From the NCBI GenBank assembly GCA_020633435.1, contig JACKDP010000001.1, positions 620,001 through 684,000 on the forward strand: 64,000 nt of DNA, given 5' to 3'. The notes below the pieces were generated by a model. It saw only the letters and a list, made by a program, of their open reading frames with translations. It was not told where the DNA came from and did not search any database. Source of the DNA: Myxococcales bacterium. GTDB lineage: Bacteria > Myxococcota_A > Bradymonadia > UBA7976 > UBA1532. Below are positions 25,098 to 33,603 of the stretch, piece by piece; position 1 is the first letter of the stretch; the number at the start of each line of letters is the position of its first letter. The position numbers and the translations under genes are program-made.

Positions 25098-26443
25098 GCA
25101 CCCACCGCCGGCGCGTCTTCTGGCGCTTCTATGGCCATGGCGCCCTGGTGCTGGTGAGCACGACGCTGCTGCTGGGCGGGGTGGCCTGGCTGTTTCGGGA
25201 GCAGTCGCCCTGGGCGCGCACGCCCGAGCGCCTTGCCGCGGCCCTGGAGCGCGAGCTCGGCGGCGATCTGGCCGATCCGGGCCGCCTGCAGAGCCGCCTG
25301 GCCGACTTCGCCGACCTGATGAACATGGACGTGGCGGTGTACCGGCACGACGGCGCCCTGCTCGGCCGCGTCGGCGACGAGCCCCCCTCCCCGCTGCCCG
25401 AGGAGGAGGCGCGGGCGCTGCTGCGGCCCGAGGCCATCGGGTTTCGCCACGTCTTCGGCGCCCCCCTCGGCCCCCGCGCCTACCTGCTGAGCCGGTGGCG
25501 CGGCCACCCCCAGGGGCCCGTCTTCCCCTGGGTCGTCGGCGGGGTGCTCGGCCTGCTGGCCCTGCTCTCCTGGCCCGCCGCCCGGCGCGCGGCCCGCCCC
25601 CTCGAGCGCATCGCCGCCACCGCGCGCGCCCTCGGCGAGGGCGACATGACGGCGCGCACCGGCATCCGGCGCCGCGACGACATCGGCCACCTGGCCAGCA
25701 CCATCGACGAGATGGCCGATCGCATCGCCCGGGCCCGCGCCCGGGAGCAGGGCCTGCTCGCCGACGTCTCCCACGAGCTGCGCACCCCACTGGCGCGCAT
25801 CCGCGTCGGGCTCGAGTGGGCCGAGGAGGAGGGCACCCTGCCGCCGCCCCTCGCCGGCCTCGGCGAGGACGTCGCCGAGCTGGACGCCCTGATCGAGGAC
25901 ATCCTGGCCGCCGCCCGCCTGGATCTGGAGGAGGGCGGGTTCGTGCTGCGGCCGGCCGCCCTGGACGTGCCGGCCCTGGTGGGCGAGGCCGAGGCGCGCT
26001 TCCGGCGCCGCCACCCGGGCCGCTCCCTGACGGTCGAGGCCGCGCCGGGCGCCGTGGCCGGCGACGCTCGCCTGCTGGGCCGCGTGCTGGGCAACCTGCT
26101 CGACAACGGCGTCCGCCACGGCGGCGGCGACCTGACGCTGACCGCCCGCCCCGAGCGCGGCGCCTGGCACTTCGCCGTGCTCGATCGCGGCCCCGGCGTC
26201 GCCCCGGACGACCTGCCCCGCCTCTTCGACGCGTTCTTCCGCGCCGACGCCAGCCGCGCCCGCGCCACGGGGGGCACCGGCCTGGGCCTGACGCTCTGCC
26301 GGCGCATCGTGGAGGCCCATGGCGGCCGCGTCGACGCCCGCCCGCGCCCTGGTGGGGGCCTCGAAGTGGGCTTCACGCTGCCGGCCGAGGGCGTGCTATC
26401 GTCCGGGCTCCACGCCCTGGGAGGACGCGCCGATGGCCTTTGA
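25094..26443 (+). CDS. Sensor histidine kinase (CpxA/EnvZ-like)
   Basis: 449 residues. Membrane segments lie near residues 13-33 and 141-160, flanking a periplasmic sensor region of about 105 residues. A HAMP domain follows (RPLERIAATARALGEGDMTA), then HisKA with the phosphorylated His227 (DVSHELRTPLARI). The ATPase domain has an N-box (LLDNGVRHG), G1 (VLDRGPGVAP) and G2 (GGTGLGLTLC). All catalytic elements are intact. It overlaps the response-regulator gene by ATGA and the following small gene by 11 nt, so the set is transcribed together. Confidence 0.93.
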   Translation: MSTHRRRVFWRFYGHGALVLVSTTLLLGGVAWLFREQSPWARTPERLAAALERELGGDLADPGRLQSRLADFADLMNMDVAVYRHDGALLGRVGDEPPSPLPEEEARALLRPEAIGFRHVFGAPLGPRAYLLSRWRGHPQGPVFPWVVGGVLGLLALLSWPAARRAARPLERIAATARALGEGDMTARTGIRRRDDIGHLASTIDEMADRIARARAREQGLLADVSHELRTPLARIRVGLEWAEEEGTLPPPLAGLGEDVAELDALIEDILAAARLDLEEGGFVLRPAALDVPALVGEAEARFRRRHPGRSLTVEAAPGAVAGDARLLGRVLGNLLDNGVRHGGGDLTLTARPERGAWHFAVLDRGPGVAPDDLPRLFDAFFRADASRARATGGTGLGLTLCRRIVEAHGGRVDARPRPGGGLEVGFTLPAEGVLSSGLHALGGRADGL

Positions 26444-26666
26444 CTGGATGGACGCCCCCGTCGTCCGCGACACCGCCGCCTTCACCGATCAGCACCGCCG
26501 CGAGCTCATGCGCCGCGCCGGGCTGCTGCGCCGGCTCGGCCACGGCCCCGAGGCGGTCGTCACCCGCTGCCGGCAGAACCTCGCGTGGGAGTTCGACATG
26601 GCGGGCCCCGCCCCGTTCGACGAGGCCGGCGTGCGGGCCCTCGTCGAGGCGGTCTTCGCGCGATAG
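26433..26666 (+). CDS. Small hypothetical protein downstream of the two-component system
   Basis: 77 residues from ATG 26433 with GGGAGGA upstream; it overlaps the kinase gene by 11 nt. It is soluble and mostly helical, with basic patches (HRRELMRRAGLLRRLGHG). The start MAFDWMDAPVVRD and a family are not recognised. Its good ribosome-binding site and tight coupling make it a likely real gene, possibly an accessory of the two-component system. A TGCTAT-type -10-like element at about 26394 might allow separate transcription. Confidence 0.6.
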   Translation: MAFDWMDAPVVRDTAAFTDQHRRELMRRAGLLRRLGHGPEAVVTRCRQNLAWEFDMAGPAPFDEAGVRALVEAVFAR

Positions 26667-26712
26667 CTGAGGGGATTCAGGGGGTTGCGCCGGCCGGCGC
26701 GCCCCCGGGCGC

Positions 26713-28272
26713 TCAGAAGCAGGTGTAGCCGACCTGCTCGTTCTCGAACCCGCACACGCCGCCCGAGGCGCCGCAGTCGACCTGCTGCAGCCGGCCGCCA
26801 TCGCACCACACCAGCACCTCGCCGCGGCACTCGCCGAACCAGTCGACGTCGCCGCAGCCCCCGGACTCGGCCGGCGGCGGCGGGGGGGCCTGGCGGGGCA
26901 GGCAGTACCAGCCCTGGTTGGCGTCCACGTAGCCGCAGCCCAGGCCCTCCGAGCCGCAGTCGCGGGAGCGGACCTGGCCGGCGTCACACCACCAGGCCAC
27001 GTCGCCGCGGCACTCGCCCAGGAAGTCCAGGCCACCGCAGTCGGCCGGGGCGTCCTCGCGCGGCGGGGACTCGGCCGGGGGCTGGGCGGCCGGGGGCTGC
27101 TCGGCCGGGGGCTGCTCGGCCGGCGGCGCCTCGGGGGGCGGCATGGCCGGCGGGGCCTCGTCGGCCGGGGCGTCGTCCAGATCGGCGGGCACGCAGGCCT
27201 GGGCGGTGCGCGCCGACGCCGTGCTGCCGCCGACGTGGCGGGTGACGGAGCGGGCGATGGTGCCGGGGATGGCGGCGCAGAAGGCGTTGTCGGCGCCGGG
27301 CTGGCGGGCGCAGAGGCCGCCGGCGTCGGGCTCGCCGAAGAGGTCGCCGTCGACGCAGAACGTCGTCCCCCGCCCCGCCCGGTCGGGGCACAGCCCCTCG
27401 CAGCTCAGCGTGCACATGCCGAAGGTGCCAAAGCGCTGGCAGGTGCCGCTCTGGCCGCCGCCGAACCGGCACTGGTCGTCGGTGGTGCAGACGTCGCCGA
27501 TCCAGGCGTTGGCCGGCGCGGGCGCCGCCCCGGGGCCGTCGGCCCGCAGATCGGCGCCGACGCGCTGGAAGTGCTGGCCGAACTTCTGGGTCACGTTCCA
27601 GACCAGCCAGTTGCCGCCGCGGCCCTCCAGGACCCACGGGGTGTAGCTGTAGAGCGAGGCGGTGGCGTGGTTGACGGGCGTGACGGTCAGCGGATCCAGC
27701 GTCCGCTTGCTCACGCCGCGCTGCCAGGGGCTCGAGCCGTCGGCGGAGCCATCGTAGTGGCGGCGCAGGGTGCGCGCGGCGCAGGCGATCTGCTTGTCCA
27801 GGCCGCGGTAGGCGCTGTTGCAGGGGCGGTTGTCGGGGCAGCCGCAGCCGAAGGCGTAGTCGACGCTGCTGGACGACGGCCGGCTGCTCTTGGCGATGAG
27901 GCTCTTCTCCACCTGCATCCGCGCCAGCATCACGACGGGGTTGATGCCCTCGCTGCGCGAGCCCTCCACGATGGCCTCGGCGGCGGAGCGGCCGTTGACG
28001 CGCTCGTCGGCGAGGAAGCAGCGCCGGCCGTAGGGCGTCGACTCCAGGAACGCCTGGACCTGCGCCACGGTCACGGCGTCGGGCGCCGCGAAGAAGGCGT
28101 CGTCCATCACGTGGTTGCGGTCGAAGGTCCCCGGGATGCCGGGCACCTGCGACTTCGTGACGATGAAGTCCTCGGGCGTCTCGTGGTCCACGAACGACTC
28201 GGGCTCCGCGCCCGCGCAGGCGGAGAGCAGACCGGCCAGGACCACGAAGAACAGGATGGGCGTACGACGCAT
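26713..28272 (-). CDS. Lipoprotein with lysozyme/glucosaminidase-like domain and cysteine modules
   Basis: 519 residues; ATG 28272 has GGGGGAAG 1 nt upstream. The lipobox is VLAGLLSACAG. Residues ~60-230 contain a segment typical of helical PG-hydrolase-like folds (GINPVVMLARMQVEKSLI, later NHATASLYSYTPWVLEGRGG). A cysteine-rich region follows (~260-340), then a Pro/Glu/Ala linker and two copies of a C-G-x-x-D-(F/W)-x-G-E-C-R-G motif (ADCGGLDFLGECRGD, GGCGDVDWFGECRGE) at the C-terminus. Peptidoglycan hydrolysis or binding is plausible but the catalytic Glu is not certain. A sigma54-type promoter candidate lies 35 nt upstream. Confidence 0.72.
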   Translation of the reverse strand: MRRTPILFFVVLAGLLSACAGAEPESFVDHETPEDFIVTKSQVPGIPGTFDRNHVMDDAFFAAPDAVTVAQVQAFLESTPYGRRCFLADERVNGRSAAEAIVEGSRSEGINPVVMLARMQVEKSLIAKSSRPSSSSVDYAFGCGCPDNRPCNSAYRGLDKQIACAARTLRRHYDGSADGSSPWQRGVSKRTLDPLTVTPVNHATASLYSYTPWVLEGRGGNWLVWNVTQKFGQHFQRVGADLRADGPGAAPAPANAWIGDVCTTDDQCRFGGGQSGTCQRFGTFGMCTLSCEGLCPDRAGRGTTFCVDGDLFGEPDAGGLCARQPGADNAFCAAIPGTIARSVTRHVGGSTASARTAQACVPADLDDAPADEAPPAMPPPEAPPAEQPPAEQPPAAQPPAESPPREDAPADCGGLDFLGECRGDVAWWCDAGQVRSRDCGSEGLGCGYVDANQGWYCLPRQAPPPPPAESGGCGDVDWFGECRGEVLVWCDGGRLQQVDCGASGGVCGFENEQVGYTCF

Positions 28273-28306
28273 GCTTCCCCCTCAGGTCACGCCCCCGATC
28301 CCTTGA

Positions 28307-28321
28307 GCAAGGCACATGCCG
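28307..28321 (-). promoter_or_regulatory. Candidate sigma54 (-24/-12) promoter
   Basis: On the minus strand GGCATGTGCCTTGCT gives GG-N10-GC spacing with GGCA and TTGCT elements close to the TGGCAC-N5-TTGCA consensus. A start ~12 nt downstream would leave a 5' leader of about 23 nt before the lipoprotein ATG at 28272. Confidence 0.5.
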
Positions 28322-28517
28322 CCCGCCGAGGCCCTCCCAGGCCCCATCCCTGGTGCTGAGAGTGTGGCATCCAGGTCCCGGTGGGGCACCAAGACCCCGG
28401 AGGCCCGGACCCGCCAGACCCCAGCAGCCCCGCCACGGCGGGCCCGAGGCGCCCTGGTCTTCTGGCCCGGAACCTGCTGTCCTGATCCGCGCGACCTGCC
28501 ATGGATGGGGGATTCAC

Positions 28518-30359
28518 GTGCGGAAACTTCTCGCTCTGAGCGCGCTGGGACTGGGCTGGCTGGCCCTGGGCGGGCTGACCGGCTGCTCCGATCCGCCCGT
28601 GGAGGTCCCCGAGGCGCCGGCCGTCGAGGTCGGCACCGATCACGAGCTGGCCTACCTGCTCGACGCCGACGCCGCGGCGGCCGCCTTCGCCAACGGCACC
28701 TACGCCGTCGTCCCCGCCCGGGCCTTCCACGCCATCGACCTGCGCTACGTCGATCCGGCCGGGAGCGCCCTGGAGTACCAGCTGCTGCTGGGCGAGGTGT
28801 GGACGGACTGGGCCCCGGTGGTGCCCATCGACGAGGAGCCCGTCCACCGCGGCGCCGTCATCGAGGCCCCGAGCGTCGCCTACGCGCTGCGCCTGCGCGG
28901 CGGAAATGCCTTGGAGTTCGCGCGGTTCGAGTTCATCGCCGAGCGCGCGCCCGAGGGCTCGCCCGGCTTCGACGACGACCCGCACGGGGCCGAGTCCCAT
29001 GAGGACGACGCGGTGCAGCTCTCGGCCGAGGTCGAGGAGAAGGTGGCCCGCCAGGGCCGCTGGGCGCTGCCGCCCGCCACCCGCAGCGCCGGCGAGGCCC
29101 GGGCCATCCCCTACACCGGCGCCCCCTCGTGGAGCGGGGGCCGCAACTGCAGCGGCGGGCTGACGGCGGGGTCGCGGGCCCTGGGCGAGTACGTCGTCGC
29201 GAACTTCCGCGGGGCCCGCAGCTTCGAGGGCTACGCCTGCCGGCAGATCCGCGGCAGCTCGGGCATGTCCGTCCACGGCACCGGCCGGGCCCTCGACATC
29301 TTCGTGCCCCTGTCGGGCGGCCAGGCCGACAACGACCTGGGCGATCCCATCGCCAACTGGCTGGTGGAGCACGCCAGCGAGATCGGCGTGCAGCTCATCA
29401 TCTGGGATCGCACCATCTGGAGCGGCAGCCGGTCGCCCCGCGATCGCCAGTACACCGGCGAGCACCCGCACCACGATCACCTGCACGTCGAGCTGACGCC
29501 GGCCGCCTCGCGCCGCGAGACGCCGTTCTTCACCGGCGGCGCCACGCCCCCGCCCGCCAACGGCGGCGGCGGCGGCGGGGCCGCCCAGGCCGGCTGCGAC
29601 AGCGCCACCCTCGGCCGCCAGGTCCCCCACGGCACCTGCGTGCAGACGAGCTACGAGCGCTGCGGGGGCACCTGCCAGTGGTCGCGCTGCGACGACGGCG
29701 GCTGGACGTGCGCGGGCGACCGCGGCGACTGCGGCGAGCAGGTCGGCCACGCGGCGTGCGGGGCGGCCCCGGCGCGTCGGAGTTGCACCAGCCGCTCGGT
29801 CGGTGGCGAGGTGCCCGACGGCGACTGCGTGCAGATGGACTACGACGCCTGCGGCGGCACCTGCCAGTGGGCGCGCTGCGACGATGGCGGCTGGACGTGC
29901 ACCCCCGCCGGCACCTGCGACGGCGCCAGCCACGAGAGCCCCGCGTGCGCCGCCGCCCCCGCCCCCGCCGAGCCCCCGCCGCCGGCCGCCGGCGCCGCCT
30001 GCAACAGCCGCACGCTCGGCCAGTCGGTGCCCCATGGCGACCGCGTGCAGATGGCCTACGACGCCTGCGGCGGCACCTGCCGCTGGGCGATCTGCGATGA
30101 CGGGGACTGGATCTGTCGCCAGGAGACCGGCGATGGCCAGGACCACGGCCACGCCCAGTGCCAGGCGGCCCCGGCCGGCGACACCTGCTACAGCCGGACG
30201 CTCGGCCGCTCGGTGCCCCATGGCGACCGGGTGCAGATGGCCTACGCCGCCTGCCAGAACAACCGCCGGTGCAACTGGGCCGTCTGCGACGACGGGGAGT
30301 TCCGCTGCTCCAACGAGGCCGGGACCGGGGCGGACCACGGCCACCGCGACTGCCGGTGA
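28518..30359 (+). CDS. M15-like metallopeptidase lipoprotein with four C-terminal cysteine repeats
   Basis: 613 residues from GTG 28518, giving a lipoprotein signal (LGWLALGGLTGC). Residues ~205-335 hold a LAS/M15-type zinc peptidase core: GSSGMSVHGTGRALDIF (His and Asp ligands) and, later, HHDHLHVE (third ligand and catalytic region). This fold covers D-Ala-D-Ala carboxypeptidases and related peptidoglycan endopeptidases. From nt 29590 to the end come four repeats of ~60 residues, each with S-R-x-(V/L)-G-x-x-V-P-x-G, ACGGTC(Q/R)WA-x-CDDG and a distal Cys. A wall-acting enzyme with a repeat-based binding tail is inferred. It overlaps the next gene by GTGA. Confidence 0.8.
   Translation: MRKLLALSALGLGWLALGGLTGCSDPPVEVPEAPAVEVGTDHELAYLLDADAAAAAFANGTYAVVPARAFHAIDLRYVDPAGSALEYQLLLGEVWTDWAPVVPIDEEPVHRGAVIEAPSVAYALRLRGGNALEFARFEFIAERAPEGSPGFDDDPHGAESHEDDAVQLSAEVEEKVARQGRWALPPATRSAGEARAIPYTGAPSWSGGRNCSGGLTAGSRALGEYVVANFRGARSFEGYACRQIRGSSGMSVHGTGRALDIFVPLSGGQADNDLGDPIANWLVEHASEIGVQLIIWDRTIWSGSRSPRDRQYTGEHPHHDHLHVELTPAASRRETPFFTGGATPPPANGGGGGGAAQAGCDSATLGRQVPHGTCVQTSYERCGGTCQWSRCDDGGWTCAGDRGDCGEQVGHAACGAAPARRSCTSRSVGGEVPDGDCVQMDYDACGGTCQWARCDDGGWTCTPAGTCDGASHESPACAAAPAPAEPPPPAAGAACNSRTLGQSVPHGDRVQMAYDACGGTCRWAICDDGDWICRQETGDGQDHGHAQCQAAPAGDTCYSRTLGRSVPHGDRVQMAYAACQNNRRCNWAVCDDGEFRCSNEAGTGADHGHRDCR
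29590..30357 (+). repeat. Four tandem cysteine-rich repeats (protein-level)
   Basis: Copies start near nt 29590, 29783, 29998 and 30185, i.e. a period of about 185-215 nt. Each contains VP(H/D)G, a C-G-G-T-C-type element and C-D-D-G. The fourth copy replaces the central CGGTC with CQNNRRC, so two conserved cysteines are shifted. Confidence 0.75.
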
Positions 30360-31513
30360 GGCGGGCGCTCCTGGCGCTGGCCCTGGTGGGGTGCGGCGAC
30401 GAGGCCGGGCCCGGCCTGGACGCGCCCGCGCCGCCCACGCGCCAGCTCACGGACGCGGGCGCGCCCCTGCCCGACGCCGCGCTCCCCGCCCCCGACGCCG
30501 CTGAGGCCCCGAGCGAGGATCCGGACGCCGCTGCCCCGGCGGATGCGGCTCACCCCGACGCGCCCGCCGACGCAGGGCTCGACGCCGCTGTCGTGGACGA
30601 CGTGGACGCGGCCCCGGCCGACGATCCACCCCCGGGCCCCGCGCGGTCGCCGCTGCCCCCGATCCCGGTCTACTCCCATGGCGAGTGCCCGGCCCTCGTG
30701 GGCGGCTCGACGGCCGACACGGCGGTCGTCGACGGCTTCGCCACCGGCGACCAGGTGCGCTCCTTCCGGCTGATGGTGCCGCCGGGCTACGACGGCTCGC
30801 GGCCCCTGCCGGTCATCTTCGCGTGGCACTGGCTCAACGCGTCCTCCGCCTCCTTCGTGCGCGAGGCGGAGCTCGAGAGCGCCGTCGAGGAGCTCGACTT
30901 CATCGCCGTCCTGCCCGACGCCCTGCGCAACGCCAACGGCGACAAGGCCTACTTCCTGTCGTGGCCCTTCGCCGAGGTCTGGGGCGTCGAGGGGGAGCTG
31001 CGCTTCTTCGACGACCTGCTCGCCTGCGTGAACGACCAGCTCAACGTCGATCGCGACCGCGTCTACGGCATCGGCGTGAGCGCCGGCGGGCTCTGGCTCA
31101 CCTCCCTCGCGATGACGGATCGCGCCGAGCACTTCGCGAGCATCGAGGTCCTCAGCGGCGGCCTCGGCGACATGCTCGGCGTGTGGCGCATGGAGTACGC
31201 CCCGCAGCCCAACAAGTACCCGGCGCTGGTGGTCTGGGGCGGCCCCACCGACTGGCTCGCCCTGAGCTTCCACGACGCCTCCATGCGCCTCCGCGACGCC
31301 CTGGTCGCCGACGACCACTTCGTGGTGGAGTGCACCCACGACGCGGGGCACGGGGTGCCGCCGGTGGAGCCGTCGGAGGAGCATACGAAGTTCCGCTTCC
31401 TGTGGAGCTTCATGTTCGACCACCCGCGGAGCCTGCCGGTCGGCGCCTCCCCCTACCTGGCGGATGGGCTGCCCGACTTCTTCCCGCCGTGGTGTCGACT
31501 CGCGGGCGACTGA
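30356..31513 (+). CDS. Alpha/beta-hydrolase (PHB-depolymerase/feruloyl-esterase-like) lipoprotein
   Basis: 385 residues from GTG 30356, coupled to the upstream gene by GTGA. The short lipobox (LLALALVGC) is followed by a ~70-residue Asp/Ala/Pro linker. The hydrolase core has an LpqC-like start (FRLMVPPGYDGSRPLPVIF), the nucleophile elbow YGIGVSAGG, an Asp in VVWGGPTDWL and a His in THDAGHGVPP, so a Ser-Asp-His triad is complete. Members cleave ester bonds of polyesters, feruloylated sugars or similar; the substrate is unknown. The surface location fits the rest of the cluster. Confidence 0.82.
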   Translation: MRRALLALALVGCGDEAGPGLDAPAPPTRQLTDAGAPLPDAALPAPDAAEAPSEDPDAAAPADAAHPDAPADAGLDAAVVDDVDAAPADDPPPGPARSPLPPIPVYSHGECPALVGGSTADTAVVDGFATGDQVRSFRLMVPPGYDGSRPLPVIFAWHWLNASSASFVREAELESAVEELDFIAVLPDALRNANGDKAYFLSWPFAEVWGVEGELRFFDDLLACVNDQLNVDRDRVYGIGVSAGGLWLTSLAMTDRAEHFASIEVLSGGLGDMLGVWRMEYAPQPNKYPALVVWGGPTDWLALSFHDASMRLRDALVADDHFVVECTHDAGHGVPPVEPSEEHTKFRFLWSFMFDHPRSLPVGASPYLADGLPDFFPPWCRLAGD

Positions 31514-31524
31514 GGGGGGATGCG

Positions 31525-33600
31525 ATGAGGGGGTGGGGCTGGCTGCTGGTGCTGGCGCTGGCGGGCTGTGATGACGCGGCGACGGGCGAGGCCGCGGGCG
31601 ACGCGGCCCCCCTGGCCGACGCCCGGATGATCGCCGCCGACGCGGCGCCCGCGGACGCCGCCGCCGCGGATGGCGCCGCCGCCGCCGACGCGGCCCCGGG
31701 GGCCGACGCCATGGCCGGCTGCACCCCGGGCGAGCGCGTCTGCCTGGAGGCCGGCGGCGGCGTGGGCTTTCGCTACTGCGACGAGGCCGGCCGCTGGGGC
31801 GTGGATCGCTGCGGCGACGGCCAGGTCTGCCTGGGCGGCGATTGTGCTGATGATCCGCGGGCTTGCACCGAGGGCACCCGCGTCTGCTTCGACGCCGACC
31901 GCCCCGCCGCCTGCGTCCCGGGCGTCGGCTTCGAGCCCCTGGATCCCTGCCCCGAGGGCACCGTCTGCGCCGGCGAGGGGCGCTGCCTGAACCCCGAGTG
32001 CGCCGCCGCCGAGGGCACCCGCAGCTACCTCGGCTGCGACTACCTCGCCGTCGATCTGCCCAACATCGCCTGGGCCCCCCTCGGCGGCACCCCCGACTCG
32101 CCCCTCGGCGTCGTGGTGGCCAACCCCGACCTCGACGCGCCCGTCCACCTCAGCGTCTACGACGCCGACGGCAGCATCGCGCCCCTCGTGGCCGAGGTGA
32201 CCGTCCGCCCGGTGGGCCTGCCCTTCGATCCCGCCGAGCCCGCCACGGTGCGCACCGAGGTCTGGGACGGCGCCCGGCAGATCATCCGCGACTCCTTCGC
32301 CGAGGCCGACGGCCTGGAGGTGCCGCCCGGGGGCATGGCCGTCATCCTGCTGCCCCACCACGGCTACTCGCCCTCGAGCCAGATCCGCGCCCACGCGCGC
32401 CGCGTCGTCACGGACCGGCCGGTGGCCGTGTACCAGTTCGGCCCGTACTGCTGTAACTACAGCTACTCCAACGACGCCAGCCTGCTCTTCCCCGTGCCCA
32501 CGCTCGGGCGCAGCTACGTCAACGTCGGCGTGCCGGCCTGGTCGGACGTCGCCAACGAGCCCGACCCGGGCGACCCCAACCCGCCCAGCGAGTTCAGCGG
32601 GCTGTCGGCCACCCTCACCGTCGTCGCCCAGGAGGACGACACCGGCGTCGAGGTCACCCTGCCCGCCGGCGTGGAGCTGCTGGCCGAGGCCGCCGGGCGC
32701 ATCCAGCAGCAGGGCCAGGTGGTGAGCTTCCGCCTCCAGCGCAACGAGGTGGCCGATCTGCTGAGCCGCAAGGCCCAGGTGCTGCCCGGCGTGCTGCCCC
32801 GGGGCGTCGATCTGACGGGCGTGCGCGTCCAGGCGACGAAGCCGGTGGCCGTCTTCTCCGGCCATGAGTGCACCTTCTACCCTCAGGATCAGAGCGCCTG
32901 CGACCACCTGGAGGAGCAGCTCCTGCCCACCGACACCTGGGGCACGCGCTTCGCCCTGGTGCCGCCCATCCTGCGGACCCGCAGCCCCGAGATCGCCACC
33001 GAGGCCATCTTCTGGAAGATCGTCGCCAACGAGCCGGGCACCCGGGTGCGCCTCAGCCGGCCGTTCGCCGCCCTCGACGCCCGCCCGCCGGGCTTCGTCG
33101 GCGTGCCCGACTGCGCCGACCAGCTCGTCGACGACCGCACCATCGACCTCGGCCCGCAGGGCTTCTGCGAGTTCGGCGCCCGCGGCGCGGTGCTCGCCGA
33201 GGCCGACCGGCCCGTGATGATCCTGGGCATCATCAGCGGCCAGTCCTCGACGGCCATCCCCCAGGTCTGGGGGGCCCACGCGGGCGATCCCGCCATCTTC
33301 CTGGTGCCGCCGGAGAGCCAGTTCCGCATCAGCTACGCGTTCCTGGCCCCTGGCACTTTCTTCAATGATTTCGTGACGGTGGTGGCCCCCCAGGGGGCCA
33401 GCGTGGCCCTCGACGGCGCGCCCGTCGACCTGGCCCGGGCGGTGCCGGTGGCGGGCTCCGAGTTCGTCTTCGTGCACCTGCCCATCGCCGACGGCCCCCA
33501 CCGCATCTCGGGGGACCGACCCTTCGGCATCCTGGTGTTCGCCTTCGATGACTACGTGAGCTACGCGTTCACGGGCGGGCTGAACCTGAACAAGCGGTAG
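31525..33600 (+). CDS. IgGFc-binding-domain lipoprotein
   Basis: 691 residues from ATG 31525 (Shine-Dalgarno GGGGGGA). The lipobox is LLVLALAGC, followed by an Asp/Ala-rich linker and two small cysteine modules (to ~residue 165). The remaining ~520 residues match the style of the IgGFc-binding N-terminal domain of bacterial surface proteins: DRPVAVYQFGPYCC, SNDASLLFPVPTLGRSYV, KPVAVFSGHEC, and a late HRISGDRPFGILVFAF. The family name comes from mammalian FCGBP; in myxobacteria the ligand is unknown and binding to IgG should not be assumed. Only 3 nt separate it from the convergent gene. Confidence 0.82.
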   Translation: MRGWGWLLVLALAGCDDAATGEAAGDAAPLADARMIAADAAPADAAAADGAAAADAAPGADAMAGCTPGERVCLEAGGGVGFRYCDEAGRWGVDRCGDGQVCLGGDCADDPRACTEGTRVCFDADRPAACVPGVGFEPLDPCPEGTVCAGEGRCLNPECAAAEGTRSYLGCDYLAVDLPNIAWAPLGGTPDSPLGVVVANPDLDAPVHLSVYDADGSIAPLVAEVTVRPVGLPFDPAEPATVRTEVWDGARQIIRDSFAEADGLEVPPGGMAVILLPHHGYSPSSQIRAHARRVVTDRPVAVYQFGPYCCNYSYSNDASLLFPVPTLGRSYVNVGVPAWSDVANEPDPGDPNPPSEFSGLSATLTVVAQEDDTGVEVTLPAGVELLAEAAGRIQQQGQVVSFRLQRNEVADLLSRKAQVLPGVLPRGVDLTGVRVQATKPVAVFSGHECTFYPQDQSACDHLEEQLLPTDTWGTRFALVPPILRTRSPEIATEAIFWKIVANEPGTRVRLSRPFAALDARPPGFVGVPDCADQLVDDRTIDLGPQGFCEFGARGAVLAEADRPVMILGIISGQSSTAIPQVWGAHAGDPAIFLVPPESQFRISYAFLAPGTFFNDFVTVVAPQGASVALDGAPVDLARAVPVAGSEFVFVHLPIADGPHRISGDRPFGILVFAFDDYVSYAFTGGLNLNKR

Positions 33601-33603
33601 CCG

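Noticed and set aside
26687..26700. GCGCCGGCCGGCGC palindrome between convergent genes
   Set aside because: No loop and no T-run; random palindromes of G and C are expected here.
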